Of a DNA stretch of 64,000 nt, positions 24,415 through 36,800 are shown one piece after another (position 1 is the stretch's first letter; each line of letters opens with the position of its first letter). The notes below the pieces were generated by a model that searched no databases, had not been told where the DNA came from, and was given only the letters and a program-made list of their open reading frames with translations. A program made the position numbers and the translations under genes. The stretch is from Adiantum capillus-veneris (lineage: Eukaryota > Streptophyta > Polypodiopsida > Polypodiales > Pteridaceae), in the NCBI GenBank assembly GCA_014529385.2, contig CM043966.1, positions 108,406,087 through 108,470,086 of the forward strand. The letters run 5' to 3'.

Positions 24415-25343
24415 TGTTGGGACGGATACGCCGCGACGGATGCCAGCACAGCGAGAACTCACCTAACAAGATTTGTCAGCTAAGGACGAAGCTCGACCCG
24501 CAGGCGTGTGGAAGCAAGCATAAGGTGTCAACCTACACTCGACCGACTTCTAACTAATTCTTACAAAGGTCTCTACCCAATGTCTAAGCTAGAGCCTTCA
24601 AGAGTGCATAAGAGTAAACTTCCTACAACACTTTCTAGAGCCGAACACCCATCAAACAATCTCGAAACACAATAGAACTTGAAGGAGACCCTACTAACAC
24701 CAATAGGTCGCTCTCCCTAAGGTCTATGAACCAAAATCCCAACCCAAAACACCTAGTGCAAAATCACGTAGGATGTCTAGCCGAAATTTGCAGGTCGTCG
24801 TTTCCGAAATCTAAAGTGCCTTATGTGTAGCTCTACTCAATACGAACGCGTGGATATGCTGCAATGCAAAATCGGACAACGTATGCTCACCGAATCACCA
24901 GATGAAGGTCATAGATGGAGCTCACAAAACCGGACCGTACGCGCAAAATGTACGTATTGGCGTGTAGCTCTCATCGGGGACAACACGCTGCACTTCTCCA
25001 CACTCGATTCCGATCACCGGTGCTCGCATAGCGTCAAGATGAAGCTCTCACTCTCTCTCGTACACAGTACGCTCACTCACAGACTTCCAAACTTTTAAAA
25101 ATGACAAAATCTTTTCTCATTAAGGTCAAAAAGTGGTATAAATACCTACAATTCTCAAAGCCTAATGTTCCAATTTAACCATCTACTCAATCTAAATGTC
25201 AAAATTGGGATACAATCTAGAAACTTCTGTAAGCCCCAATATTTACAAGGTGAAATGTCGGGTTTTCTCACTACATGAATAATTACTAAAAAGAATAATT
25301 TGCCGAGCAGTCATTTTCCGTAGGGTGTATCCAGCTTCTAACA
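24415..25343 (-). repeat. E3 3' LTR
   Basis: 929 bp, minus-strand start TGTTAGAAGC directly after the purine tract and end CGTCCCAACA. It contains a CACGTAGGATGTCTA segment at about 24763 followed by TTTGCAGGT. That piece also occurs in the 285-bp repeats upstream of the ORF. No second copy was found in the window. Confidence 0.6.
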
Positions 25344-25357
25344 CTCCCCCCCTCCTT
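25344..25357 (-). promoter_or_regulatory. E3 polypurine tract
   Basis: Minus strand AAGGAGGGGGGGAG directly before TGTTAG. The plus-strand relic at 15775-15787 has the same layout. Confidence 0.75.
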
Positions 25358-25926
25358 GCTCATGTTGTCCCTGACATGGCTGTTGAGCTGCTTCTTCATC
25401 TTAGGGTTTCTAGCATCTTGAGCAGTGACTCATATCTTGCATGTTGAGCCAGTAGTGTTGGGCCAAATATGTCAGAGATGATTGTGAAGAAGCCGGTGTA
25501 GAAAGCTTCTTCAAAGGCTTGGACGTGATAGGATGGCAAAATCACGATCCTTTGATACAATGCATGTATCACCTCCTTGGAAGGCTGACCAGACAGATCG
25601 TATGCACATCTGTAAGTATCTGGAAAGAAGAAGATAATGTCTGTCGCCTGGCCCGGTTTGAACGTCTCAAAGACTGCCAAAAGTGTTTGCAGATCTTTCT
25701 CATCATAATGCAAGATAGGTCAGGCGAGCTAGTGAACAATTTGATGGCGCCCGTTAGGGTTTTCACCTGTATTGAACACTTATTCTCTTGCCTGCCTCAA
25801 GACTGGCAGCTTCGGATAGTTTAGCCAAGTGGGTTGGCTTCTTTGCAGTAGCTCATGGGCCTTCCACATCCACATCCTTGGTAGAGGGCACAAACTTAGG
25901 TTTTGGTGCCTCTACCAGATGGATTA
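25358..25926 (-). pseudogene. E3 ORF, C-terminal segment
   Basis: Minus-strand coding remnant after copia A. It has APKPKFVPSTKDVDVEGP in one frame, then AIKLFTSSPDLSCIM in another. The frame 25713-25396 holds KDLQTLLAVFETFKPGQATD, DLSGQPSKEVIHALYQRI, PSYHVQAFEEAFY and IFGPTLLAQHARYESLL, ending about 50 bp before the purine tract. This domain is shared with the relic at 14936-15776. Two frameshifts and several stops break it. Its family was not recognised. Confidence 0.65.
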
Positions 25927-26139
25927 TGTAGAGTGCGTAGGTGATGTAGAAGGTAGAAAAGAAGACTACGCACACACACCAACACACATCGAGACACACA
26001 CACACAATCGTTACCCTGCAGCAGCCATTCAACGAGCTGCTCTTCTCTTCTTCTCTTTTAACTATTATCCAAAGTATATTTACAACATAGTATAGTCAGT
26101 GTCCGGCCGCCCATATAACAATGGACATATTCTTTAACA
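25927..26139 (-). repeat. Copia A 3' LTR
   Basis: 213 bp, TGTAGAGTGC to TTTAACA on the plus strand. A purine tract (minus GAGGGGGAG) lies next to it at 26140-26150. Confidence 0.93.
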
Positions 26140-27561
26140 CTCCCCCTCAAGCTCAGAGCGAGATTGCATATGATGGATTCCCAATGCTTCACGAAAGTAG
26201 CAAAACTTCTCCTTTCCAACAGCTTTTGTGAATATATCCACAACTTGATCATTTGTCTTCACAAACACCAAATCAATCTCATTTGCCAAAACTTTTTCTC
26301 TAATGAAGTGATAATGTACCTCAATGTGTTTAGTGCAAGCATGGTAGACTGGATTCTTTGCCAACATGATGCTGCTAATATTGTCACAATATATAATGAC
26401 ACTGTCATGATAGTCAAAACCAAATTCTACCATAAGTACTCTCAACCATGACTCTTCACATGCTGCCAAAGCTGCTCCACGATATTCAGCTTCTGTACTT
26501 GATAATGCTACAGGTGATTGCTTCTTGCTACTCCAACTTATCATACCATTGCCAATGGAAAATGCATAACCACTTGTAGATCTTCTATCCATAAAATCTC
26601 CTGCCCAATTTGCATATGTGTAACCATAAAGACAAAGCTTCCCATTCTTTTCATAAAACATTCTATAACTGACAATGGCTTTCACATATCTCATAATCCA
26701 TCTCACTACATCAAGATGACTTTTACATGGCTTTTGCATGAATTGACTCACAACACCCACTGCATAACTCAAATCTGGCCTTGTTATTGTCAAGTAAATA
26801 AGGCTTCCAACCATCTTGCGGTACATAGTGATATCCTCAATGTAATGTCCATCATCAAACAACTTCACATTTTGATCAAGAGGCGTATCAACCGGTTTGC
26901 ACGCTGTCATTCCATACTTCTCAAGCATATCCAACGCGTATTGTCTTTGTATCATCCAAATTCCTGATAATGTATTGACAATTTCAATTCCCAAGAAATA
27001 TCTCAACTCACCAAGGTCCTTCATGTTGAATTCTCTCAACAAACTCTTCTCGACATGCAAAATTTTCTCATCATGACTTCCAGTGAGAATCAAGTCATCA
27101 ACATAGATAACAATAACGACGATCTCTCCATCAACATGCTTCAAAAACAATGAGTGATCAGCAGTAGACTATTTAAATCCAATCTTCTTCAAGAATCTTG
27201 TTATTTTTTCACACCAAGCTCTAGATGCTTGCTTCAAACCATACAATGCTTTCTTCAACTTACACACATAATATGGAAACTCTGGATGTTGATAACCCTC
27301 TGGCATCATATAAACTTCTTCTTCCAAGTCACCATTCAAGAATGCATTATCGACATCAATTTTCCGTAACTTCCAACCAAACATACTTGCCATTGCTATC
27401 ACAAATCTGACTGTTGTCATCTTTGCAACTGGAATAAATGTCTCATCATAATCAAGACCTTTTGTTTGTGCATAACCTTTAGCAACAAGCCTCGCTTTGT
27501 ATCTTTCCAAACTACCATCTGACTTGCACTTGCTGACTTGCACTTGACTTTGTATACCCAT
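26134..27561 (-). pseudogene. Copia A reverse transcriptase and RNase H
   Basis: One frame is broken by a single TAG at 27169. 27561-27170 has ARLVAKGYAQTKGLDYDETF, DVDNAFLNGDLEEEVYM and YGLKQASRAW, the copia fingers and palm motifs. After the stop come the catalytic YVDD box (VIYVDDLILTG), a GSLIYLTITRPDLSYAVG motif, RNase H residues (YADWAGD-like YANWAGD, RRSTSGY, SSTEAEYRG) and a final VDIFTKAVGKEKF. The ORF stop lies just inside the 3' LTR. Domain content is complete. The amber stop is one C-to-T change from CAG. Inactive as it stands. Confidence 0.9.
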
Positions 27562-29480
27562 TTTGAACCAATTGCTTTCTTTTCACTTGGCAAGCGAACC
27601 AAATCCCAAGTTTCATTCTTCACAAGAGCATCCATCTCATCATCCATAGCTGACTCCCATTCTGATTTTCCAATTGCCTCTTGAAAACATGTAGGCTCTT
27701 TATTGTGCACACATGAAACCATGTATGCATAATGTGTACGCATGTAACCGTTGTATGTCAATCTATCAACTGGATAATGCACCCTCTCTGATCTTCTCAA
27801 CTGTGGTGCACTCTTCTCTTCAACTCTTGCATATGGGGGTACATATTTCTCAATATGCTTACTACCAGGTGTCCTCAAATGTGGTAAACCATGCTCTTCA
27901 TCGAGGCTTTCATCTCCAGAGCTCTCTTCAACCACTTTCTTCTTGCCTTTCTCGTCTTGCTTCTTATCTCGCAAACGACCACTCCATGGGTTGACACTTC
28001 CTGTACTCTCCTCTGCCATATGTGGTCCTGAAATAGTTCTTGTTGATGGTCCTGGCTTATCAACAACATGACGCACATTCTCTTGCTCTTCATACTCATC
28101 TTCTATCATCACTGGCTTTGGTTTATACCATGGTTCATGCTCACAAAATCTGACATCTCTACTGACATAAACTTGTCTTGTCGTCGGATCATAGCACTTG
28201 TAACCTTTCTTTTCAACTGGGTAGCCCAAGAATATACACTTCACTGCCTTTGGCTCCATCCTCTTTCTTGATTCATTTGGCACATGAACATAGCAAACAC
28301 ATCCAAAAACTTTCATGTAGGAAACTGTTGGCTTGATCCCATAAAGTCTCTCATAAGGTGAAATTTCATGAATGGCTGCTGTTGGTGTTCAATTCATAAT
28401 GTGTACTGCTGTATGAACTGCTTCATCCCAATATGTTAATGGCATATTCATCTCATTCATCATGGCTCTTGCAATCTCTGCTATGACTCTATTCTTTCTC
28501 TCAGCAACTCCATTTTGTTGTGGTGTGTATCTGTAAGTAATTTGTCTTCTTATGCCTTGTTCATGTAAGTAATCATCAAAACTGTGTGACATGTACTCTC
28601 CCCCTCCATCTGTACGTAGGCATTTAACTTGACAACCAATTTCTTTCTCAACCATAACTTTGAACTCCAAGAATACCTCAAATGCCTCTGACTTTGCCTT
28701 TAGAAAGTAAACCCATGTCATTCTGTTGTAATCATACGTAAGTGTGATAAAATATCACCATTTGGAGTAGCATGATCACAAGGTCCCCAAATATCTGAAT
28801 GAACAATTTCCAAAGGACTTTGGCTAATTCTCCCCCTCTTTGGAAATGGTAAATGAGATTGCTTTCCAAATTGACAAGCTTCACAAACATGATCAAAATT
28901 CAATCTGCCAAACTTTGGTAATCCACGTACAATTTGATTTGATTGCATATGCTTTAGTCTTCTAAAATTGACATGACCAATCCTCTTATGCCATAACTCT
29001 GCCCAATTATCTTGAGTGGCTGATTTGTTTGCATACATACCACTGTGTAAACATGGATCTCCAGCTTCCAATGAGAACAAGCGACCTTTCTTTCTTCCAC
29101 GTGCCAATATCTTGCCTGGTCTGCCTTTGTGAAACTCCTCTATGAAGCAGCCATAACGATTAAAAGGGACTTGCAACCCTTGATCTGTCATTTGTCCAAC
29201 TGATGCTAAATTCTTTGTGATTGAAGGCACATATAGAACATCTCCCTATGTGTTGTATGTCCCGTCTTTTTCTAGCAATGGAACTGAACCAACATGCGTA
29301 ATCCGATGCATAGTATCATCACCTGTAGCGACAAACTCATCCTCTTCTAACTTCTCTTTTCTGTCAAACCATTCACATGATACGTCATATGATTTGTGGC
29401 ACCACTATCTAAATACCAATCATGTGTACGATGTGGCTCCACCATGCTTCCAACAACATGCTCCATAAGAAATAAATGTC
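27562..29480 (-). pseudogene. Copia A protease and integrase
   Basis: Decayed minus-strand pol. Near 29440-29400 is WYLDSGATNHMT, the aspartic protease site. 29230-28718 has the pre-integrase motif WHKRIGHVNFRRL and zinc-binding C-x2-C (CEACQFGKQ). 28721-28389 has the integrase core with RTDGGGEY and a TPQQNGVAERKNR motif containing the last catalytic Glu. A TGA at 28389 interrupts it. 28316-27562 continues with the FGCVCYVHVP and KCIFLGY motifs and a GKSEWESAMDDEM linker leading to reverse transcriptase. At least three frames are used. Confidence 0.88.
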
Positions 29481-29562
29481 CACTCGATCTATTGTCATAT
29501 ATTTTTTGATCATGAGGATTGTATCCAGCAAAGTTTCCTCCATGTCTGCCATAACCTCGGCC

Positions 29563-30492
29563 TCATCCACCACGATCACGATTTTGATTTAGCCTTGTGT
29601 AACATGCTCTTTCAAAGTGACCATAAATGCCACATCTGTTACAATATCCATCTCTTTGAGGATGTACAAATCGTCCACCTCCACGTCCACGAGTTCGGGC
29701 TCTCCCCCTGCCTCTTTGGCTATAATCATTGTAACTTTGACTTTGTTGGTTTTGCCATTGACCTCTTCCAGCATTGTTTCCACGACCATAGTTTCCTCTT
29801 CCACCTCTATTATTTCCACGACCTCTAGAGTAAAAAACCTTATCTCTGGAATTGTTATTTGATGTAGAAGGACCTGACTTCTCTTCTTGCAAACAAAGGT
29901 TTACTAACTCTTCAAAATTAGGCATGTGTCCTCAAACAGATATAGATGTATCCAATGACTTGTATTCCGGTCCCAAACCATTCAATGTCACTGAAACTAA
30001 GTCATCATCTGGAACTTCAACATTAATTCTTGCAAGATCTTCCTGTATTTGCTTTATCTCTGTCACATAATCTGATATGGATCTATTTCCTCGCCATACA
30101 CAATGTAACCTTTGCTTCAAGTGAACTTTTCGTGGTTCTGTATTGGAGCTGTTCATTCTTGCTAGTATCTCCCATGCTTCCTTTGGAGATTGATCCTTCT
30201 TCACATGTGGTATAGAGAAGTCACTAATGCATAGTGAAATCCAATGCATCACTTTCCTGGAATTCTCGATCCACTTCTTGTAAGCTTCTACTGCTTGCCG
30301 TGTTTTATGTGCTTCAACATTCTCTCTCTTTGGTTCCAAACCAACCTCGGGACACTCTTGTTCACCTGTAATATAATCCCATAAACCTTTGCCCATGATA
30401 ATGTTCTCCATCCTATAAGACCATATGCTGTAGTTCTCTCTGGTCAGCTTCTCTCCAACAATCTGTGTGACTTGAGTTGAACTTTCTGCCAT
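29563..30492 (-). pseudogene. Copia A gag
   Basis: ATG at 30492 (MAESST). The frame has LTRENYSIWSYRMENIIMGK, the copia gag start, and KVMHWISLCISDFSIPHV; a W-E-I-L motif follows. One TGA (29929-29931) interrupts it. After the stop it continues with an Arg/Gly-rich nucleocapsid and a CX2CX4HX4C zinc knuckle (CNRCGIYGHFERAC, about 29640-29600). Same frame throughout, so a single point mutation separates it from an intact gag. The TGA is one C-to-T change from CGA. Confidence 0.9.
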
Positions 30493-31380
30493 CTTCAATC
30501 TCTCAATTTCTTCCAAAGGATTTTGACAAAATTTCGGCAAAGTTTCGTTTGTATTTGGACAATATCTCAAGTGACAATCTAAACCAAAGTGCTCATAAAC
30601 ACTGACAGAAAATCTCTCACTGCCAAGGGAAAATCCATTGACTCACTTTGCCACAAACTCACTCAATACCATGCATAAATACTCTAAAACAATGTCCACA
30701 TGGACCTGTATGCAAAAGCAATCCATATGCTATCCTGTACCACATATCCATACATCCACCTTCTTCCCATAGTCGTAAACGACATATGAGGTCTTTCGCG
30801 GGGCCAGTCGGGGGTTCGCTCCAGTACCTAATCCACCTTGCCAAGGTACCAAAGCTCCCAAGGCAAGGCTTCAAAAAACCTCACTCGACCCTCACAAAGG
30901 CTGCAGTTTTCCAAAATACATTAACCGCATATCCATACATAACCACAAAGTACTCAATCTGACAATATAACCGCCTCAACTTCTTCCCACAATCTTTCTT
31001 ACATAGGCGGCTGTCCATAACGGACCCACAACAACCAAACATAATCTTCGATAACACAATATCATGATGCAAAAGCTCTATGTTGCTCTCCAAAATCTGT
31101 GTAAATGCTGAATTCTTCACCTGTAACCTGTAAATCTACTGCCGAGTGCAAAATTGGACATCTCTTATGCTTGTGTGAGCTATCTGTTTACTACAGAAAA
31201 TTGCATATTTTGGCAAATCTGAGTATGCCAATGCGTTCTCAATGCCCAAAAACATGAAGATAGACTCCTGGATCACTATATTCCGAGTTCGGGTGAGGGA
31301 GTTATGACCAAAAAACCTCTCTTTTTTGCTGTTTTCCAAAGCTACGAAAACCTGTGTATTGACTGTAGCTCCTCAAACTG
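30493..31380 (-). other. Copia A 5' leader
   Basis: About 890 bp between primer site and gag with no long ORF, as expected for an untranslated leader. Confidence 0.7.
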
Positions 31381-31393
31381 AGCTCTGATACCA
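31381..31393 (-). promoter_or_regulatory. Copia A primer-binding site
   Basis: Minus strand TGGTATCAGAGCT, the standard initiator-methionine tRNA site, three bases inside the 5' LTR. Confidence 0.93.
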
Positions 31394-31396
31394 CTT

Positions 31397-31607
31397 TGTA
31401 GAGTGCGCACGTGATGGAGAAGGTAGAAAATAAGACTACGCACACACACCAACACACATCGAGACACACACACAATCGTTACCCTGCAGCAGCCATTCAA
31501 CGAGCTGCTCTTCTCTTCTTCTCTTTTAACTATTATCCAAAGTATATTTACAACATAGTATAGTCAGTGTCCGGCCACCCATAGCACAATGGACATATTC
31601 TTTAACA
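31397..31607 (-). repeat. Copia A 5' LTR
   Basis: 211 bp copy of 25927-26139. It is followed by a 15-bp partial repeat of its own end (31608-31622). Confidence 0.93.
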
Positions 31608-31622
31608 TCATATTCTTTAATA

Positions 31623-32541
31623 GATTAGGTACTGTGGATATTTTGTCAGCCATGCCTTTCTCCACCTGGGCTGGGAGTCGACTATCAACTTTACCCCTTC
31701 AGACTTGGAGATGTCTGTTGTGTACAGTGGCACTGTTGGCTCTTCTCTGATTCTCTTGTTCATTGTGGCGGCTTCGTACTTTAGCAAAGGATATGGGAGA
31801 GAGGGCTATAGCCATTCACGCCGAAGGTTGCTGGCATCTATCTTCTGAATCGTCATTGATTTAAACACCCTCTGCTCCCATTCCAAGGGTTCTTTGGCCG
31901 TTTCTTTGATTTCCACCTCTATGGCCTTTCGCAGCTTTTCTTCTTCTTCTTGTGTCAGATCTTGTGGCTCTTGAGAGGGTCCTACAAGGATTTCCTCTTG
32001 CATGGGTGTGTCCATAGGATCTGCCACATTCTCTAAATCTATTCCAAACATGGCTGTTGGCCCTGTGCTTAACTGCTCTTCTGCCTACTGGCCTCTCAAC
32101 TCTTCTAATTGCTTTTGGAATGTCTGCTTTTACGCTTCAGCTTGCTCTCCCATATTCACAAGGAGGTTGTTCAAATCGGCTTTGATCTTCTCCGCCTCCT
32201 CGAGCTTTCTCTTGATGTTTTCTAGCTCATTTTGCATTGCCTTGTGCTCTTCTTCCATGCGGGTTTGCATGACCACTGACCCCTCGGCCATCATCAACCT
32301 TTGCTTCTTCTCTAAGGTCAACTCCTTCTGGAGCTGTTTCATTTGTTCTTCATAAATCTGACTTTCTGAAGTGGTGTGAGTCAAGCTAGTAGCTCTGACT
32401 CTGGCAGGAGATGCCCGTAGCCACTGAATGGTTTGTTCTTTATTTTTAATTTGGTCCTTGAGCTCAATGACCTCATCCTGGCTAGCCTCTTGCTCTATTT
32501 CTGCCTTCTCTTTGGCATTCCGCATTGCTTCCACTTCCTTG
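31623..32541 (-). pseudogene. E3 ORF, second coiled-coil segment
   Basis: Minus-strand frame between copia B and copia A. It begins KEVEAMRNAKEKAEIEQEAS and is a long heptad-type coiled coil rich in Glu, Lys and Gln to about 32130. It then becomes acidic (LTQEEEEKLRKAIEVEIKE) and ends near VEKGMADKISTVPN at the copia A junction. Stops are TAA 32130-32132, TAG 32085-32087 and TAG 31806-31808, all in one frame without a shift and all one C-to-T step from Gln codons. Removing copia B with one copy of its CCTTG duplication joins this frame to the segment at 38094-38761. Confidence 0.75.
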
Positions 32542-32733
32542 TGTTGGGGTATAAAGCCCAATGTGGTCGCCTAGGTCAGTGGGCGGGCCGCCAGGTATGT
32601 ACACATATTCTTTCGTTAAAACCTAATAAGAACTCACTATGCTCTACACATTACAGTAGAGCGAGTTCACCGTATCGTCGTGCTCTTCTTCTCGCACTCT
32701 ATCTCGCGTCGCACTTCCACTCGTACTCCTTCA
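32542..32733 (+). repeat. Copia B 5' LTR
   Basis: TGTTGGGGTATAAAGCC to TACTCCTTCA. Confidence 0.95.
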
Positions 32734-32735
32734 AC

Positions 32736-32747
32736 TGGTATCAGAGC
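32736..32747 (+). promoter_or_regulatory. Copia B primer-binding site
   Basis: TGGTATCAGAGC, two bases after the LTR; initiator-methionine tRNA type. Confidence 0.95.
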
Positions 32748-33831
32748 TCAGATGGAGACTCGGGGCAGCATTTGCAGGTAGCCAGAGTCACCTGCTCAGA
32801 TTGGAGTGAGATTTGATAGGCAAAGACACAGCCCCAAATCCTATGGGATAGCCCAAAGTGCTTGGTGTTCTCAGAATTCCATTCTGAGGTCATCTCGGCC
32901 ACCGTTCAGCTTCGACAAAGCTCTGCGTAGGCCATTTTCCACTACATGGTCTTGGCCAGTGCAGATCCGACTCTGCAAATTTGGGATTTCGGCCTACGAT
33001 TGCAAGTGTTGCGGATATCTTCACTTCTAGAGTGTTGATTTGTGGTTGTCTACACAACGAAGGACGGCTCATAGTTCTTGGAGGCGTGTCACATACAACA
33101 CGGGCGCACCTACACACAGATTGTAGGCGACATCCACTAGTTCATCAGGTAGCTTGTGTTTGCTGCTTGATATTCCAGATTTCATCCTAACATTGCAGGT
33201 ACTTCCACATGGGATGTATTGTCAGAGATGATGTATGTCTGTTGAGGGTTTGCTGGTTGTGAGTCACGCAGCAAACAACCGCCGCAGCGGTTATAGCATA
33301 CAATGGAAAATTTGTGGATGAATGACTTTGTGGGAAGTCTATGTACTGTCAGATTTACTGCAGCCTTTGTTGAGGGTCGAGTGAGGTTTTATTGAGCTGG
33401 GGGATTCTCGAATGTTGAGATCCTTTCGGTGATATAGGTCATGGAGCGATCCCTCGAGCACCCTTAGATAGGCAGCTAGGATGTATTGACTGTGAGTTAG
33501 ATAGTTGGGATTGCATCTTTGCTTTACTGCCGTTGAGGCATTGTCGCAGTCTATGCTTACAGGACAGTGACAGGAGAGTGAGAGCCAGTACAGGTGCAGG
33601 ACAAATTTACCTGCAGCTTACAGTGTTAGAGAGACAATGTTTTTTGAGTTGTTTTTGGTTTGTTTTTTGAGTACACCAGAGCCATTTTACAAAGGAGACT
33701 CTTCTGAAATTTCTGCAGAATCTGAAGCTTTCTTGGTTCATTTGACAGGTTGATATTGGTTCAGAGGTCAGTTTACAGGGGAAACTCTGCCGAATTTTTC
33801 CCAGGAAAGTAAACTACTATGAAGCGTAGCT
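32748..33831 (+). other. Copia B 5' leader
   Basis: About 1.08 kb untranslated leader; no supported ORF. Confidence 0.7.
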
Positions 33832-36800
33832 ATGGCTGGATCACAGGACACTGCTCTTTACAATATCAAGAAGCTGGATGGAACCAATTTCCCATTGTGG
33901 AAGAAGCAGATTTGGCACGTGTTGGTACAAAAGAAGCAGATAAAACCTATAAAGCTCAAGGGGATAAAACCGGAAGATATGGACGAAGATGAATGGAGCG
34001 AAATGGATGAATTGACACTTTCTACCATTATGCTGACTTTGGCAGAAAGCATTTACTTCAATGTAGCAGACGAGATGTCCGCTTATGAAGCATGGACAAA
34101 GTTGAGTGATCTTTATGAGAAGCAGAGTGCAGCTTCACAGGTATATTGGATTAAGAATCTTGTTGACTTGAAGATGAAAGAAGGGACACCTATGTCCAAT
34201 CATCTAAATGAATTCAACACCATCTACATTCAGTTGTCAGCTCAAGGTGTCAAGTTTGATGAACCTGTTAGAGCTATGTTCCTGTTGATCACATTGCCGA
34301 AAAGTTGGGACACTTTTCGCACAGCTTTGAGTAATTCTGCACCTCCAGATGGTTTGACCATAGCAGGTGTAGAAGGCAGTCTTCTTACTGAAGAAATCAA
34401 CACAACGACAATGGACAAAGGCAAAGGAACAACCTTAGTTGTCAGGGGAAGGACCAAAGAAAAGGACAAAGGTGAAAAGAGGAATCGGTCTCATAGCAAG
34501 TCCCGCAGTGCTAAAGGTAAGAGTGACATAGAATCCTACCATTGTGGCAAGAAGGGTCGCATGAAAATAGACTGCAGAGAATGGAAAGCAGAAAAAGGCA
34601 AAGAGAAAGCTGAAGACCATGGTGAGAAGAACAAGTCCTCAGTGAAGATTCAAGAAATAAATGTGACAAACACCGTTGCAGAGGATGACAGTCTAGTATT
34701 AGGAGACATCTACTTCTTGAAGAATACAATGGACTCAGCTCTTCTTACAGCATCTGATGGAAATGCACTGAGTGATTGGATTATAGACTCACGGGCATCA
34801 CTTCATGTGTCTCCAAACAAGGAGTGGTTTACCTCTTATGTGACCACTAAAGATCATGTTCGGCTAGGAAATGGGCAGACATGTGAGATCTTAGGTGTTG
34901 GAGAAGTTCAATTGAAGTTTCAGAATGGCTCTTCTTTCGCGCTGAAAAATGTGAGACATGTTCCCGCAATTACAAAGAGCTTGATCAGCACAGGTTTGCT
35001 TGATGATGCTGGCTACGTCACCACTTTTGGACAGAACATGTGGAAGATATCCAAGGGTTCTATGACAATAGCACATGGAGTAAAGTTTGGAGGACTTTAC
35101 ATGATTTATGTATCAAATGTATCTAAAAATGTAATCAATGTAACCGAGCATCCGAACGTTTCTTTGTGGCATAGCCGGTTAGGACATATGTCCAAGAAGG
35201 GAATGGAAATCTTGTCTCGTTCTGGTTATTTGCCGGGCTTTTCATTTAATGATTTTGAAATCTATGAGCATTGTTTGTATGGTAAGCAAACACAGCAGCC
35301 ACATAAGCATAGAACCAGTAGAAGAGATACACAGTTGGCACTTGTTCATAGTGATTTGTGTGGACCTATGCCTATAACCTATCTCTAGGGGGAGGTTCTT
35401 ACTTTATGACATTTATAGATGATTACTCGAGGAAAGTATGGGTTTACTTTCTCAAGAACAAGGATGAAGCGTTTACTGTTTTCAAAACGTTTGCAACACT
35501 TGTGGAGAATCAGAGTGGCAAGAAGCTTAAATGCTTACGCACTAACAATGGTGGAGAGTATGTTTCAAAGGCCTTTCGAGAATTTTGTGAGTCAAAAGGT
35601 ATAACGTGAACTTACTGCTCCTTACAATCCTCCTCAAAATGGTGTTGCTGAGAGGATGAATAGGACCATACAAGAGAAGGTCAGAAGTATGTTGTCTAAT
35701 GCACAACTGCCAAATGGGTTTTGGGCTGAAGCTGTATCAACAGCTGTTCATCTTATAAAAAGATCTCCTAGCAAGGTTTTGCAAAAGGATTCAGTGGTAG
35801 AGATGGTATGGTCAGGCAAAATGCCCTCATACAAGCATCTCAGAGTCTTTGGCTGTGAGGCATATACTCATGTTCCAAAGGAATTTAGGAACAAACTTGA
35901 GCCAAAGAGTAGAAAGTGCATCTTTCTAGGCTATGGTAATTCTGGTGAGATGGGGTACAGACTTTGGGATCCCGAATCCAGAAAGGTTATCCGTAGCAAT
36001 GATGTTCACTTTAATGAATCCAAATATCATTCTAAACCAGAGAGGGTTGAGGAGATTAGAAGAGTTGTCTTCCAAGAAGATGGACCTGTACGTGCAAGAC
36101 AAAATGTCAGGGCTCAAGAGGAGCAAGGACATGATAGAGTAGAACCACAGGTTGTGGCTGAGCCTCAGCCACCTATTTTGCGTAAATCGGGACGTATCTC
36201 ACGACCTTCTGATCGGTTTGTTCCATCTATACACTATGTTATGTTGACTGATTGAAATGAGCCTTCATGTTACAAGGAAGCAGTGCAAATGAAGGACTCC
36301 GGGAATTGGCAATTGGCCATGCAGTCAGAGATGACAGCTCTGCATAAAAACCAGACATGGAAGCTAGTTAAATTACCAAAGGGCAAAAAGGCTCTACCTT
36401 GTAAATGGGTTTACATGTATAAGATCACCACTCATGATAGTCAGCCAAAGGACAAATCAAGGCTTGTTTCCAAGGGCTTTAAGCAAGAACAAGGCATTGA
36501 CTTTGATGAAGTCCTCTCTCCGGTGGTCAAGATGACTACATTGAGATGCTTTCTTGCATTGGTTGCCATATTAGATTTGGTGTTGCACCAAATGGATGTC
36601 AAGACAGCGTTCTTGCATTGTGATTTAGATGTGGAAATTTACATGCAGCAACCAGAAGGGTTTGTTGAGAAAGGCAAGGAAGATTTGGTATGCCAATTGT
36701 TAAAGAGTCTTTATGGCTTAAAACAATCACCAAGGGCATGGTACCATAAGTTCCACAATTTTATGCTTTCTCAAGACTACAAACGTAGTGAGTTTGATCA

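Larger units (their letters stand above)
25927..31622 (-). mobile_element. Copia A (Ty1/copia), inserted in E3
   Basis: LTRs at 25927-26139 and 31397-31607 flank a full but decayed gag-pol in the copia order gag, protease, integrase, reverse transcriptase, RNase H. Target duplication GATTA is at 25922-25926 and 31623-31627. The second copy lies after a 15-bp repeat of the LTR end (31608-31622). LTRs differ at about seven positions plus a 2-bp indel. Stops and frameshifts make it non-autonomous now. Confidence 0.92.
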
